Shown: positions 1 to 11,722 of the stretch, one piece after another | Position numbering within the stretch: position 1 is the stretch's first letter | How the letters are laid out: every line of letters starts with the position of its first letter | Assembly: GCA_015179125.1 (NCBI GenBank) | Contig: WHVA01000083.1 | Span: 62,001 to 126,000 of the forward strand | Origin: Gautieria morchelliformis | Taxonomy: Eukaryota; Basidiomycota; Agaricomycetes; Gomphales; Gomphaceae | DNA length: 64,000 bases | Direction: 5' to 3' | Translations under genes and position numbers: made by a program | Notes under the pieces: model-generated | Seen by the model: the letters and a program-made list of their open reading frames with translations, nothing else | Database searches by the model: none | Told to the model about the DNA's origin: nothing

Positions 1-777
1 TCACTACTAGTAGCCAGGCCGATGAATTCAGCTGTGCCACCACGTCATCAACTTAGCAAGAATACCGCGGGTTGTGTGCTAAATACGCGCGATACTTACA
101 GTAACTTCATTCGCGTATATAAATCATTTAATTATATCTTATGTTGTTCCCAGTATAGTAGAATTGCCGGGTTCGTCGACAGAGGTACAAGCTAGGATCG
201 ATCGTGATAATCTCGAGACGCCCGACGTGAGCCATCAGCATGAAACACTTCGTAGTACACCGGAGCACGGGTGGCTCATCAGTGAAATTTCCAGGACATT
301 GAATGTATTATAGACAGTGGTTCCCTGATGAGCTCATTCCATCGCTGACATCTGGCGCGTCACTGATCACTGTGAATCAGACCCCCTTCACCTGTACCTC
401 AAGGTAAAGGAAGCGTATGCGTGGCAAAGCAAACAAGCCAAGAATGGGTCAGTAGTCCATGTTCACAAGCGAGAGCCAGAAGCCGCCTCGCACTTACTGA
501 CTTTCTTGAATCCCTGAGCCTCGTGTCACTATAATGATTCCCGGTTATCTGTCGATGGTCGAAGCTGCGTTCAGGACAGTGTATAACATGTCACAGCCGG
601 GTGCATTGTTCTGGTCTATAGAGCTCTATGCGAAAGCTCCCTAGCCTACGATACAGCTGAGCTAGTAGAGTACTGATGACGAAGTCACCAGCTCATACTC
701 TCTAAATAGGATCGAGAACTCAGGATCTTTCTTGACTTCGTGATTAGGTGAATCATAGTCAGAAACGTAGATGTTAT
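1..777. repeat. Gene-free left edge with a diverged duplicate of the kinase-2 upstream flank
   Basis: I see no credible gene here. The stretch from about 150 to 510 resembles about 31020-31210, the DNA just upstream of the second kinase gene. Both contain 'gataatctcgagac', an 'aaggaagcgta' block and 'agtccatgttcacaagcg' followed by a GAGAGCCAG block, in the same order and orientation. It is therefore probably a remnant of a segmental duplication that once included a kinase promoter region. The rest of the stretch (510-777) shows nothing I recognise. Confidence 0.55.
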
Positions 778-1203
778 AATATGCATGCGACATATATTCA
801 AACTTCGCCGAAGAGCATGTTAGATCCAAGAAACAAAGCACAAATAGCCTACGTGAATCAGGCTGCTACTAGAGAATAAGCATGGTGCATATGACAGAGG
901 GAATAGGGTCTTTCTGAAATAGTAGGTGGGTGAGACCACGGTATCTCTGTTGAGGTCATTATCGGTACAGAAATGATCATCCGAACCCGTGCCACCACCC
1001 GGGCCATGGCAACTTGAAGTCTATTAACGGCGGGCCAAGCTACCAGACTGCAGGTGACTGAAATTTGCAGTTAGCACACAATGATCAACGCATTAATGTC
1101 GTGAGAAATCTCATGCTTGGGTAGGGTTGTAGAGGAAGGGTAGGAATGACCGTATGATTCCTCTGAGCTGCTGCATAATGGTCAGCCGGCACAGTCGTGG
1201 AGA
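778..1203. repeat. 3' flank of gene B, duplicate of the 3' flank of gene A
   Basis: This stretch matches about 18309-18726 in the same orientation with many small differences. Shared blocks include 'gcatggtgcatatga', 'gtgagaccacggta' and 'gaacccgtgccacca'. Each copy lies directly 3' of a short minus-strand exon ending in D-E-Y-D-I-P-V/T, so the two copies are the downstream flanks of the paralogous genes A and B. Gene B's own body is now at 21409-22998, on the far side of an inversion. Confidence 0.7.
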
Positions 1204-1262
1204 TCATACTGGTATGTCGTACTCATCATCCGTATCTTCCTCACTATGCTCCGAATGAGGGA
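1204..1262 (-). pseudogene. Severed last exon of gene B
   Basis: On the minus strand this stretch reads HSEHSEEDTDDEYDIPV and a TGA stop at 1204-1206. Gene A ends in almost the same way (SEEDTAHDEYDIPT and stop at 18727). Bases 1258-1262 are AGGGA, the target duplication of the adjacent Copia LTR, so the exon is cut within a few codons of its start. The missing upstream part of this exon, ending in the complementary TCCCT, lies at 22983-22998. Joining the two ends after removing the element and one duplication copy keeps the reading frame open, so both pieces were very likely one exon before the insertion and inversion. Confidence 0.7.
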
Positions 1263-1483
1263 TGTTAGTAATCGGGACGATGACACCGCCGAGGCAGAGC
1301 CGGCACGCATTTAGCCGGAGGTTCGAGATCGCTCTCGACCCCGGGTTGCTGGTGCACCGGCATCGCATCGGCACAGCAGCTCGAAGAGATTGGTAATATA
1401 GGAACATCATAATTAGTATATAAGGACAGATGATCTTGTACAGATCGTAGAATATCAGATTATTATATCTCCTTCGTTCCACA
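1263..1483 (+). mobile_element. 5' LTR of Copia element 1
   Basis: This 221-bp repeat starts TGTTAG and ends TTCCACA. It is repeated in inverted orientation at 22999-23219 with a single mismatch in my alignment. It is preceded by AGGGA, and the other LTR is followed (on its own strand) by AGGGA, the expected 5-bp target-site duplication of one insertion. The near identity of the two LTRs indicates a very recent insertion. A candidate primer-binding site follows directly. Confidence 0.9.
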
Positions 1484-1498
1484 GGTTATGGGCCCCGC
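1484..1498 (+). other. Primer-binding site of Copia element 1
   Basis: The sequence directly after the LTR's terminal CA is GGTTATGGGCCCCGC, the position where reverse transcription of an LTR retrotransposon is primed by a tRNA. The same 15 bases directly follow the 5' LTR of the miniature element at 28347-28985 on the minus strand, which supports this reading. I did not identify the tRNA. Confidence 0.7.
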
Positions 1499-1562
1499 GC
1501 ATAACTAAACTACTACAAATCTAACTACGCTCTATACTCCAATAACTCAATACCGATCAACG

Positions 1563-4156
1563 ATGTCGAGTAGCAACAACACGTACAAGATCAACCCCTT
1601 GAACGGGGATAATTACGCGGCGTGGCGCCGGCGGCTCGAGTGGATACTCGATGACTTAGATCTGTGGGACGTGGCTATCGGCAGGGAGATGGAACTGAGA
1701 CCGGCAGATGCCGACAACGTCACTGCGACCGAGCAGCAGGAGATCGACGATTGGAGAAGGAAGGACAAGAAGGCCAGAAAAGAGATTTGCCTCAGAGTTG
1801 CTGATGAACAACTAGTTTACATCAATCAGACGATGTCTGCGTTTGCTGTATGGACTAGTCTACAAGCTATATTCGAATCTAAGGGAGCAGTGGGGATTGT
1901 AAATCTCCGAAGAGATTTCTTCCGGATGCTTGCCGAGGACGGCGCGAACATGGAGGAGCACGTACGCAAGCTCCGCGGCATTCAACAGGAACTGAATGCG
2001 CGGGGGCATTACATCAGTGACACCGAGTTCTCGAACACGTTGCTGACGTCATTACCAGATTCTTGGTCGGCGTTTATTACGGCAGTAAACGCCAGTGGAG
2101 CCGGGACAACAGCTGATATATTAATAGCTCGGGTCCTCGATGAGGATCGAGCACGGAAAGCTGGATCGGCACGGCAGACGGCGCTTAAGGCGCAACAACG
2201 TCACAGGACCAGGAAAGATGACTCAGGAGCAACAAAGGGAAAGTGCCGAAATTGCGGCAAGAAGGGTCATTACGTGAAGGACTGTTGGGCGAAAGGTGGT
2301 GGCAAGGAGGGCCAAGCACCGAAATGGTTCAAATCAGGGAACAAAGAAACAGTCAAACAAGCAGAAGAAAAGGACTTCGCATTTGTATCTAAGGAGGTAG
2401 CATACAGTGCTATATCTGCATCCGACTGGTTAGCCGATTCAGCGGCAACAACACATATAGCTCGAAGCCGAAATGATTTCGCTAGCTATGCTGAGGATCC
2501 ATCGGAAATTGAAGGAATTTCACCTGATGCGGTACTACATACACAAGGCCGAGGCACAATCTACATGGAATTCAAGATCGGTGCCAAGACGAACACGATT
2601 GAACTACGTGACGTCAAGCATGCACCGGATGCGCCGAACAACCTTATCAGCGTAGGGCGTTTAACTGATAAGGGCAACACGGCCACATTTTCAGGCACAG
2701 GCGTCGAATTCAAATCACGCGCCGGAGTTACCTTCGCACAGGGACAGAAGCGTGGGCGGCTGTTCTGTATGAAGGCATGGGTCACTCGATCAGTCGAGGC
2801 ACGGGACTTTGCCGCAGCGGCAAAGGGACGGTCATGGGACAAATGGCACAGGATACTAGGGCACGTCAATATAAACTCCATAAAATTGTTGAAGTCTAAC
2901 GATCTAGTCACCGGACTTGAGATTGATGAGTCAAACGAGCCGAGCCAGTGCAAAGCATGCATACAAGGCAAACGGCATGTGGAGCCATTCCCCAAAAGAG
3001 CCGAGGACACTGTAGAACAGGTCGGTGACCTGACAGTATCCGATGTATGGGGACCTGCCCAGACCGAGGGACCATCGCGTGAGAAATACTTTTATTCTTT
3101 CACGGACATCAAATCGAGGTACACCGTAATCTATTTTGGGAGCACCAAAGATGAAGGGCTCAGACACTTCGAGACGTACAAGGCATTCCTCGAGACCCAA
3201 ACAGGTCAGAAACTGAAGAGGTTTCGCTCGGATAATGGAGGGGAATATGTCAATAAAAATTTCAAGGAATTTTGTGCAAAATATGGCATTATCATGGAGA
3301 CCACAGCTCCATACTCCCCAGCCCAGAATGGAATTGCCGAACGACACAACCGGACGGACAATTCGATAAGGCTAAAGCAAGGGTTGTGGCTCAAGGATTC
3401 ACACAGAGGCCAGGGATGGATTACTACGAGATAACCTCACCCGTGGTCAAATTCGATTCACTACGTGTTCTATTAGCGATCGCAAACACACTCGATTGGG
3501 AAATCGAAATGATGGATGTCAAAGGCGCCTACCTCAATTCAACCATAGATGAGGAGATCTACATGCGCCAGCCCGACGGTTTTGATGATGGATCTGGACG
3601 CGTTCTAAGAATATACAGAGCGCTCTATGGACTCAAGCAATCGGGGCGAGCTTGGCATCAGCGCTTACGCAAATTACTACTCGATCTCGGCTTCCATCAA
3701 AGTACAGCCGATGAATGCGTCTACATCAGACAAGATAAGGACTCAATCGAAGTCATATCAGTATATGTGGACGACTTTGGACTATTTGCTGACTCCAAAG
3801 GAGGGATGATTAAGCTCAAGGGGGAGCTTCATGGGAAATTCCCTTTAACAGATTTAGGAGAAATGAAGAAAATATTGGGAATTAGAGTTGAGAGGAATAG
3901 GGATGAGGGAACACTGATCATGTCTCAAGGACATTACATCGACATCATACTCGATCGATTCAACATGACAACAGCACATTCCGTATCTACACCTCTGCAT
4001 AAAATGATCAAACTCACGACACCCATGGACTCGACAGGTCCAACTGCTGAAGTACCCTATGCCAAAGCGATCGGATCATTAATGTATGCAGCACTCAGCA
4101 CGCGACCTGATTTGGCTTTTACCGTACAACACTTGAGCCAATTCACTACTCGATAA
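1563..4156 (+). pseudogene. Copia element 1, gag-protease-integrase-partial RT (5' half, internally deleted)
   Basis: This is the gag-pol region of a Ty1/Copia retrotransposon. The first frame (1563-3434) has a gag domain, a CCHC zinc knuckle (CRNCGKKGHYVKDC, about residues 228-241), the protease motif DSAATTH (about residue 292), the integrase HHCC region and the catalytic motifs VSDVWG, SDNGGEY and a Glu in PAQNGIAERH. At about 3359 the integrase stops abruptly and reverse transcriptase begins in another frame (KARVVAQGFTQ), continuing through the YVDD active site near 3764 to LSQFTTR at 4156. Roughly 350 residues spanning the integrase C-terminus and the RT N-terminus are missing compared with a normal Copia polyprotein. 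The RNase H domain is absent here and is found at 23168-23833 on the other strand. The element cannot move by itself. Confidence 0.9.
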
Positions 4157-4748
4157 AGTACATACCAGTTCACAACACACCTGCAAGGGCAACCCTAGCT
4201 GGTTGTGGAGATCACACTACCACACAACTGACAAGGGGAAATCCAAAGTATGTATAAATGAACAGAGTATACAAGAGAGGGGATTCTCACCTGACAAGCC
4301 TACACGCAACCAGTACTCCCTCCTTATGCCCATCAACATCTAGTAACATTAATAATTGTGGCACCGCAGAGGTTAAGCTATTACTAGCTTACCCTGGGAT
4401 CTCATTTTTATCCCTCTCAACCTCATGAAATGCACCGCCCTCGCTCTCCCTCCTGTAGTCTTACTGCGATATCCTCCCTTCGTTAAAGTAGCTTGCCATA
4501 GACCTACATGTAGCTTACAGTGCACCATAAGCGCCATGCGCTTCGAGCACTCTAATTGATTTTCTCTCTCTCTCTCTCTCTCTCACCTGACAAGGGGAAA
4601 TCCAAAAGTCTAAGGACCCCCAATGTCAGCGAGCCGGTATTATACTACGCTGCGCAGCCAGGGACAACACTCGGCACTCGCCATCAACCCTGCATCCCCC
4701 TGACCTCCCTCACCCTTGATCGACCCTTGATGCTACATACTACGCGAG
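4157..4748. other. Gene-free stretch with short repeats next to the inversion breakpoint
   Basis: No gene is supported. The block 'tgacaaggggaaatccaaa' occurs twice (about 4229 and 4587), and a TC dinucleotide run lies at about 4563-4584. The left end is the point where Copia element 1 is cut. The right end is where the decayed Copia element 2 stops. I could not identify an LTR for element 2 here. Confidence 0.5.
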
Positions 4749-7700
4749 TCACTTGACTTCCGACACTGTTCTGAGAGCAGAAGTCGGAAAGTGGAGTGGA
4801 ACTGGCAAGGTGAACAGAACTGGTGGAAGTTCTCCCAGAAGTGGAATCATTGACCCAGAGGTTGGGAGTATCGTCATCGTCGGTTGCGTGGATAGTGACT
4901 CGCTCGATATGGCTGATTTGTCGAATATGGTGTCCCTTGCTTTGAGGATGGTGTGCGTCTGTGGGATCCATATTTTGTAGGCCTTCGAGTCGTTGAAGTA
5001 TCCTACAAATACTCCCTCTACCGACTTGTACTGACCTTTCCTCCTGATAGCTTTCGGGATCAGGGCCGAACACTTGCATCCGTAGGTGCGTAGCCAGTCG
5101 ATACTTGGCTTTTTCCCCCAGAACACCTCGTAAGGCGATATGCCAATGCAATGGTGGAGGACATGGTTCCTGACGAAGTTAACCATGTGTATAGCCGAGA
5201 CCCAGAACTTGCTCGTGAGTTCAGAGTCGTGCTGCAGGGTGAGTGCTCCTTCCTGCAGCGTACGGTTGTATCGCTCAGCAATTCCGTTATGCTCTGGGGT
5301 GTAGGGTGAAGTAGTCTCGTGAACAATGCCGAGCTTACTGCATATGTATGCGAACTCCTTCCCGGTGTATTCTCCTCCGTTGTCCGACCTGATTCTCTTC
5401 ACATCAGCTCTCTTCTGGTGCAGTAACCACACCATGTATCATTTGAACGACTCGGAGATGGTGCCGCACTCTTTGTTTTTGAGAGAAAGTCGATGTTGGC
5501 TAACCTTGTCTTTAGGTCCATCCAGATAATGAAATACTTGTACCTGCCAACAGATGGCTCGAAGGGGCTGCATACATCCGAGACGATGATGTCCCCGATG
5601 CTGTCGGGTAGGTCTTCAGTTTTTCGGAAGGGCGCGCGTGTCTGCTTGCCATGCGGACAATCGACACACTGTGGGATGGGGCTGTGGTGGACATCGGGTG
5701 AGAATCCTTTCGCCGTTTTGAGCCTCTTCATGGATTCTAATGTGGAATAGCTAGTGTGAGCCAATCTGTGATGCCACAAGACTATCTCAGCTGGCTCAGA
5801 AGCATATTTGACGTGTTCGAGTGGGACTTTGGACAGGGAGAGCACCGTGTAAGTGAGCAGGTTATTGTCTTTGGGGCCGTAGGCGATGATTCGACCGTTC
5901 AGTGCCAGGGAGGAGTCATTCCTCCTAAAAATCACGTCTACATTCGAACCTGTTATGCGTCCGATGGACAGCAAGTTCGCCTGTAGCGTGGGCGCGTATA
6001 TGACGTCGGTCAGGGTAATAGGTACGTCGGGGAGCTCGAATCATGGATCGGAGACGATATTGATGTGGACGGTGCCCCTCCTGCTAGCAATGAAGGAGTC
6101 CCCACTCGCAGTCTCGATGGTGACTGGCGGGATATCGTGAATCGACTCGAATAGGTCCAGGTTGCCTGATAAATGGCTGGAGGCCGCTGAGTCGATTCTG
6201 GACGCAGGTTTATGTGGTACCTCGAGTTTGTTGGCGACCATAACGATGCTCTTCGTTTGTCCGGCCAGCTGTGCCATGGTGTCCTGTGCGGGCCGCCGGG
6301 CTGCAGGGTCTGCTGTTGGACAACGGGTGAGGGGACGGTACGGTTCAAAGGAGTCTGAACTGGTGAGTTAGACTGTCCTTGATTCTGTCTCCAGGGTGTC
6401 TGCCCAGACAAACCACCCCCTGGAGAGTGACAGCGTGATGCCGGATGTCTGGACTTTCCGCAGTTATTGCAGTGGAATATTAGTCTCTGATCCGGCCGAG
6501 GTAGGTGACCTCTCTGCGGGTGATCGAACCGTCTGCAATTAGGGAGCTGAAAAGGTGGGTTCTGACTCGTGTGGTTAGCGAAACGGTTCGGTCTAGACTG
6601 TGCAATAAATGCCGTCGCAGCCTGGCTCGACATCTCCAGCGCATTCAGGTCGGCCTCGTGGGCCTCGAGCCTCTCTTTGATCACGTTGGGGTCGCGAGTG
6701 ATCATTCTTATGGTCTGGGAGATGGGTCTCCATGACTCGGGCATGTTACAGAGGATGGTGACCACGTGAGTGGAATCTGCTATGATCTCTCCCATCTTCT
6801 TCAGCTGACTCCTAAATTCTTTCATAGTGGTTAGGTAGGTGACTGTCATGACCTGTCTATTTCTCTTACCCCACTGCCTCTATGTTCCCCCTTGTCACTC
6901 CCTAGCATCTTCGCCAGAGTTTGCCTCACCCTCCGATGGCTCCTCCTCTACATCCACTCTATCCACTGTTCGCCCCATTCTCCGAACTGCTATTCGCTGC
7001 TCGCACATTTCACCAGCAGGCACACCATCAAATACGATCGATACCATTTGCCCGGCGCAATGGTTCATCACTAACCCCATCATCTGCTTAATCCAACCCC
7101 TTTGGGTGTTCATATGGCCAAAGTGTGTTCGTGGGATGTCCCTTCCGTAGGTCGTGCGGGATCAACCCAGCAGATGAAGAACCCATGCAGGGCGGTGTAT
7201 ATGCGGGTCCCAAGACATGATTTCATACATAGGTGCCTTTGCCACCTTTACTCTCCGTTGTTTCATGTTCGCACTCTTCCCTCACTCTATTGTATGTTTA
7301 TTCCATCTACTTAGTATCATGACTGCGCACCCCTATCCAACCCTGACTCACGACGGCCTCTTTCCTATTCGCTGATACCTTATGAGCATTCGATATAAGT
7401 AGTTTACATTCGCATGTATATTCTCCAGTTCAATTGTCATACGTTGTCCATCTTGTGCAAACTTGACCTCACTGTGATCATCGTTTTGAGCCTTCTCCTG
7501 GAGATTTCTATCTTCAACCAGAAGAGGACTTAGGTATCACTGGTGAGTTCCCATACTCCATCTTCATTACCTTAGCCTTCGAACTATTTTCTGTGCTGAT
7601 GGCGAAAGGCTCCGAAGGAGCACCTTTGCCGGCAAAGGGATTGTCACTACTTAGACAACCCTTCCGTGACACCTTGTACGTTACATCGTCAAGTGCAACG

Positions 7701-8332
7701 GGCTATTTCACTACGACTGTAGATAGGGCGAGCTCCACTTGGGCAGCCCTCTTATCTTGTGAACATTTATTGGTTCACCTATTCGCCGAACGGCATACTT
7801 ATTCGCACAAGTCATTCGGGGATTCGCTGTGTTCACTAATACACGATATTAACGCCTAAAAACCAATCTTGACAGTGACAACAGACTGTCCTTCGAGCAT
7901 GTGATGGTTCTCATATTTTGTCCTGACGATGCTGATCTTGCTCGGGTCAGTAGACTTGAACCCCTTGATCAGCACCTTCCACGCCTCGCTTGCGACGTCG
8001 GTGTCGTCGATGGCAGTCTGCAGCTCGGGGGATATGCATAGCATCACCTGGTTGTATGCGGTGTCGTTTCTGTTGCTCCACTCGGCGGCAAGTTGTGAGA
8101 GTGGGGTCATTCCTACGTGGGGGATGTTGTTGGTCATGGTGATTATCTGGTTGGCGGCGGATGGCATAAGGTCGGTGTCAGTGATGTTAGCATAGAGTCC
8201 GCGATCTCTCGCCGTGGCTAACAACTCGCACTTCCAGGAGACCCAATTGTCTCGCCCCAGCTTGGGCTTGATGTCTTGGAACTTGTGAATGTCATGTTTG
8301 GAATGGGATGCGGCGGTGATAGCTTGGGCCAT
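4749..8332 (-). pseudogene. Copia element 2, decayed gag-protease-integrase, split by a solo LTR
   Basis: Read on the minus strand this is a second, unrelated Copia element. Gag begins MAQAITAASHSKHD at 8332 and runs to 7875, is interrupted by a 1-kb solo LTR, and resumes at 6843. It then shows a CCHC knuckle (CNNCGKSRHPASRC), a protease motif (DSAASSH), the integrase HHCC region (HHRLAHTS ... CVDCPHGK) and the DDE triad (VSDVCS, SDNGGEY, PEHNGIAERY). There is a frameshift near 6280, an in-frame TGA near 6040 and a frameshift near 5470. The coding region ends at 4749 in the linker before reverse transcriptase, so RT and RNase H are lost. No LTRs of its own were found. Confidence 0.9.
6844..7874 (-). 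mobile_element. Solo LTR (1031 bp) inserted in the gag of Copia element 2
   Basis: The insertion begins TGTCATGACC and ends TTGACA on the plus strand, so its ends are the inverted repeat TGTCA/TGACA typical of LTRs. It is flanked on both sides by GTGAC (6839-6843 and 7875-7879), a perfect 5-bp target duplication. Removing the insert and one duplication copy restores the gag reading frame (SVVTYLTT). A related copy lies at 16348-17359. No internal retrotransposon genes remain, as expected after LTR-LTR recombination. Many TTCGC/ATTCG motifs occur in it. Confidence 0.88.
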
Positions 8333-9104
8333 CAGTAAGTCTGAGACTTTTAATCTCTGGTGAAAAATATTTAGTGGCTTGGATGGGGAATAGCGATGTG
8401 CTTGGAATGGGACTCGACGGAACTATACTACTTATTGTAGTGTACAAATGGTTCGGTAGCCTTTGTCGCTTAGGCTGGAGCGACAGTGAGAGCTATGAGG
8501 GACTGGAGTTGAGAGTAGCGCAGAAGTGGACAACTGTGTTTTTCTAGGTTCTTGGACATACAAAGGTAACTGCTATATACTTGGATGGAGCACCGCTAAA
8601 TAGGAGATATGTAACTCTCTATGGAGTGCGAAGGAATGTACCTAGAGGATAGACTGGAGGATGGTACGGGGATCGGTCTCTGGGGTTATGCCCAGAGTGG
8701 AGTCGAGTCATGGGGTAGTTCTATACCTAGTTGTACATGTACATACGTTGAATCGGGTGATGAGCATGGGAATGGAGTGGGGAAACTGAACTGAGTCATG
8801 GGGTGAGAGCTGGACGAGAATAGGGAGCGTACGAGAAGGGACATAGTGCATATACGTGCTTGGGCCAGTCCTAAGCAGCCAGCACGTCTCAGATTTCATA
8901 ACAATGTCCACCGTCCACTGTATGCACATATAGTGCACAGGAATCACATGCACGAACGGTGCAGGTGAATTGTTTGCCCTCTGCACATGCGGTTCACGTG
9001 CACTGTCTGCCATATGCACGTACAGTGCACGTCCACTGTCACAGTATCCACATATGGTTCACGTCCATCGTCTGCCATATGCACATACGGTGCACAGGAA
9101 CCGC
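8333..9104. other. Gene-free stretch upstream of Copia element 2 gag
   Basis: No gene is supported. The end near 8333 should be the leader or LTR of Copia element 2, but I could not delimit it because no second copy is present. From about 8960 to 9100 the phrases GCACATNCGGTGCAC and TCTGCCATATGCAC recur, giving an irregular short repeat with several CATATG and GTGCAC palindromes. Confidence 0.4.
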
Positions 9105-10325
9105 ATGTTACAACTGTTCCACTCAACCATCTCCGCCACCTCCGCATATCCTCCACACCACCTCCGTACCACCTCCGACTCTATTCCGACATCCGCAACA
9201 TCCACAACCCTCTACCTCGACCCCTTGTTCTTTCAGTTGTTAGCAACTAGGGGCTATGGCAGGGAAGGTTCGGTAGAGTTCTTAGAAAGCTAGAATCAAA
9301 TATACTCTCTCAGTGAATTTATTGTCACTGATGTATTAATACAATACCTAGAATCAAATATACTACATGATTTTCAGTCAACATGCTATGTAAATATGAA
9401 GAATACTACTCGCCTCTCTCAGTGAATTTATTGTCACTGAGAGAGGAGTGTAATCCTGTCTCAGAAGGCATATACTTGCACCCGGCCCTTTAGCGCCCAA
9501 GGGCTCGCGCGTCGAAGTCATTTCAAACTCCGCTGGGTGCAGCCGCCTGTGAAAATAGAAATAACAGAATGGAATAGAGAGATAGGGAGTGGCTAGAAAA
9601 TTTCGAAAATAAGCAGGGGAGTGGATGCATGGTACAAGAACAGTATGAGAAAATATTGAAACACCACACAATAAATTGAATATATTATGCTTGATTTTGG
9701 TGCAGGAGCATAAATGCACCCAACATCAGTACCCCTGGCCACCTCCAGATACCGGCCCCCGTACTCGACCCTGAACACAGCAAGATACCATTTCCGTAGT
9801 TCTGTTTCTTCCGATGCCTATTGTACTTACTCGCCTTGTTCTTTGCCATTGTACTTACCCTACCCTGCACCCCCCTTGTCATCCCATTGTTCCGCATTAG
9901 TTACTTGCCCCGTATGTCTATCTGATTCCCACACTCTCCAGAATTTGCTTAGTACCATACCATTACCTGTTGCTTCTGCTCTTTGTATAAAACCCCCTCA
10001 TGTATGTCTCCATTTCTGCAATCAGATAATCAACTTCGATATGTGATTCCCTTCGCACTGTCTCCTGTTCTTAGCACAGCGAGTTTTGCTAGTCTTGTCT
10101 CCCTCTGCTCTCGATCCCCTGTCCTCCGCCTCTGCCGCCTCCTCCGACCTTTGTTCTCTGACCCACGCCCCTCGACCCTCAGTACTCTGTTCTGCCTTCC
10201 GCCTTTTCCGATATCCGCAAGTCAATTCCAAAATACTTAGGATGGTAGTTCATCAGGGCCGCAACACATAAGTTGAAGCCGTTGTCCTTTCCAGTTCCGA
10301 CCTCTGGGAATTCCGATACGTAACA
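9105..10325. repeat. Dispersed repeat, also present inverted inside Helitron 2
   Basis: Sequence from about 9105 to 9240 and from about 9725 to 10325 matches the reverse complement of about 38995-39755, which lies inside the short Helitron 2. Shared blocks include 'gtacccctggccac', 'ataccggcccccgtactcg' and 'atgtatgtctccatt'. The copy here is interrupted by about 490 bp (about 9240-9725) that the Helitron copy lacks. No coding potential that I recognise. It could be a fragment of an unknown transposon or of host DNA picked up by the Helitron. Confidence 0.75.
9413..9446. other. Perfect 13-bp inverted repeat (hairpin)
   Basis: CCTCTCTCAGTGA (9413-9425) and its exact reverse complement (9434-9446) flank an 8-base loop. 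A partial copy of the left arm and loop also occurs near 9316. Both lie in the roughly 490-bp insertion that interrupts the dispersed repeat, so the hairpin may mark a small non-autonomous element. It is not followed by a T run and is not near a gene. Confidence 0.6.
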
Positions 10326-11722
10326 CCGCACACACAAACAGTGAACGTGACGATCATCAAGTCTACTGTCAGTCTGCCACCAAAGGGCTCAGCCACTCCC
10401 GGGTCGCCCTGTCAAGGAGTCTTTGGAGTTCCATGGATATCTAGCTGGTGAGTAGTACTCTTGAGAAGACTCCTCCGAGACAGCTGTCTTTGGGGTCTAA
10501 GGGTTCATGCCGACCTATCCACTGATAAATTGTGACCAACACAGTGGTGCAGCAGCTAAAAATGAAGCTGGTCAGTCCGGCTTTCCATATAAATATACTT
10601 ATTTACCCCCATTGACCTTAAGGCAATGTGTATTACTGGTAGCTTAGTCAGTGCCAGTGGATCCTTGCAGACCCACTGTATAGTTCTTGTGTGGGTGGTT
10701 CCCCAGCTTAACCTTACCTTGTAACCGTCACTATGTAGTATCTGAATACCATCCTTTGGTCAATTTCAGCATGCCCTTCTGATACACACAAGGTCCTAAG
10801 CCACATTATTTACACTTTTTTGAACTTCCTGCAGCTGTCTGCTCAGCAAAAAGAATTGTGGTATCTGCAGTGTCTTGAAAAAGACCACTGTGTCAATGAC
10901 TGTTCATTGTTGAAAAACCCCAGTAGAGCCTCTACTGTCGATTGCATCCCCACTATGATCCCATGCAATCGAAGAATGTGAGCAGGAAACTTGCAACCCT
11001 AGGCACAGCCTAGTGACATGATGGATGATGCTACCCTGGACTCGGAGCCCAGGAAAGTTGACCAGGAGGATGCCACCTCCATCCCCAAGGCTCTCAAGAC
11101 AAGACCCAGGTCAAGACAGAGATCAATGCTTGAGGAGTTGATCAACCACCATTCCCAAGAGGGAATGACACACCAAAAAATGAGCAGCTGATGATAGTCA
11201 GAGCTTGAGGACAAACACCATTGATGACACAACAGTCACGGTGATGAGCAAGCAGGTGCAGGATGCCATGCACAGAAACAACCTCACAGCCACCAAGCAC
11301 ATGCACATCAGCCAGAGGCTTGAGGCTTAACAACATGGGAGCAGCCCTGATGGAGTTCAGTAAAGAACTGCATCAGGTCGATGCAATAAGCCAACAAGAT
11401 GCTGCCATGCTTGACAACATCCAGAAGGCTCTTCAAACTAGGGCTGCACACCATCTGTATTATGGCTACGGCCGTATAATGTATGACAAGTTGACAGATA
11501 TGGCAGACCGTATACTGTCCATATGATCAACACCTCACCCCCTCTGACGGTACCGTATGGGTACCGTACCATCCATATTACGGTTGACGGATACATAGGG
11601 CTGATCTATTATAGCTCGGCCTAAACTTAGATCACTCACCGGCTTCCTTACTGCACATGACCGCCGGCAAAACTATATTGATAATATCACACCCAGTCGC
11701 TCGCTACGGTGTGTGCGCGCAC
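10326..11722. other. Gene-free stretch with short open remnants and a hAT-like end
   Basis: There is no gene I can support. A 58-codon open frame begins with ATGATGGATGATGC near 11019 and looks like decayed coding sequence of unknown origin. At about 11443 the sequence TAGGGCTGCACACC is followed by irregular TACGG/CCGTA palindromes. The same end sequence occurs inverted at about 17845-17858, again next to TACGG/CCGTA palindromes. This resembles the terminal and subterminal repeats of hAT-type DNA transposons, but no matching second end was found in either place. Confidence 0.35.

Noticed and set aside
1204..1482. 92-codon minus-strand frame covering the LTR
   Set aside because: It is a chance fusion of the LTR's antisense strand with the severed last exon of gene B. 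The LTR part repeats at 22999-23219 as non-coding LTR.
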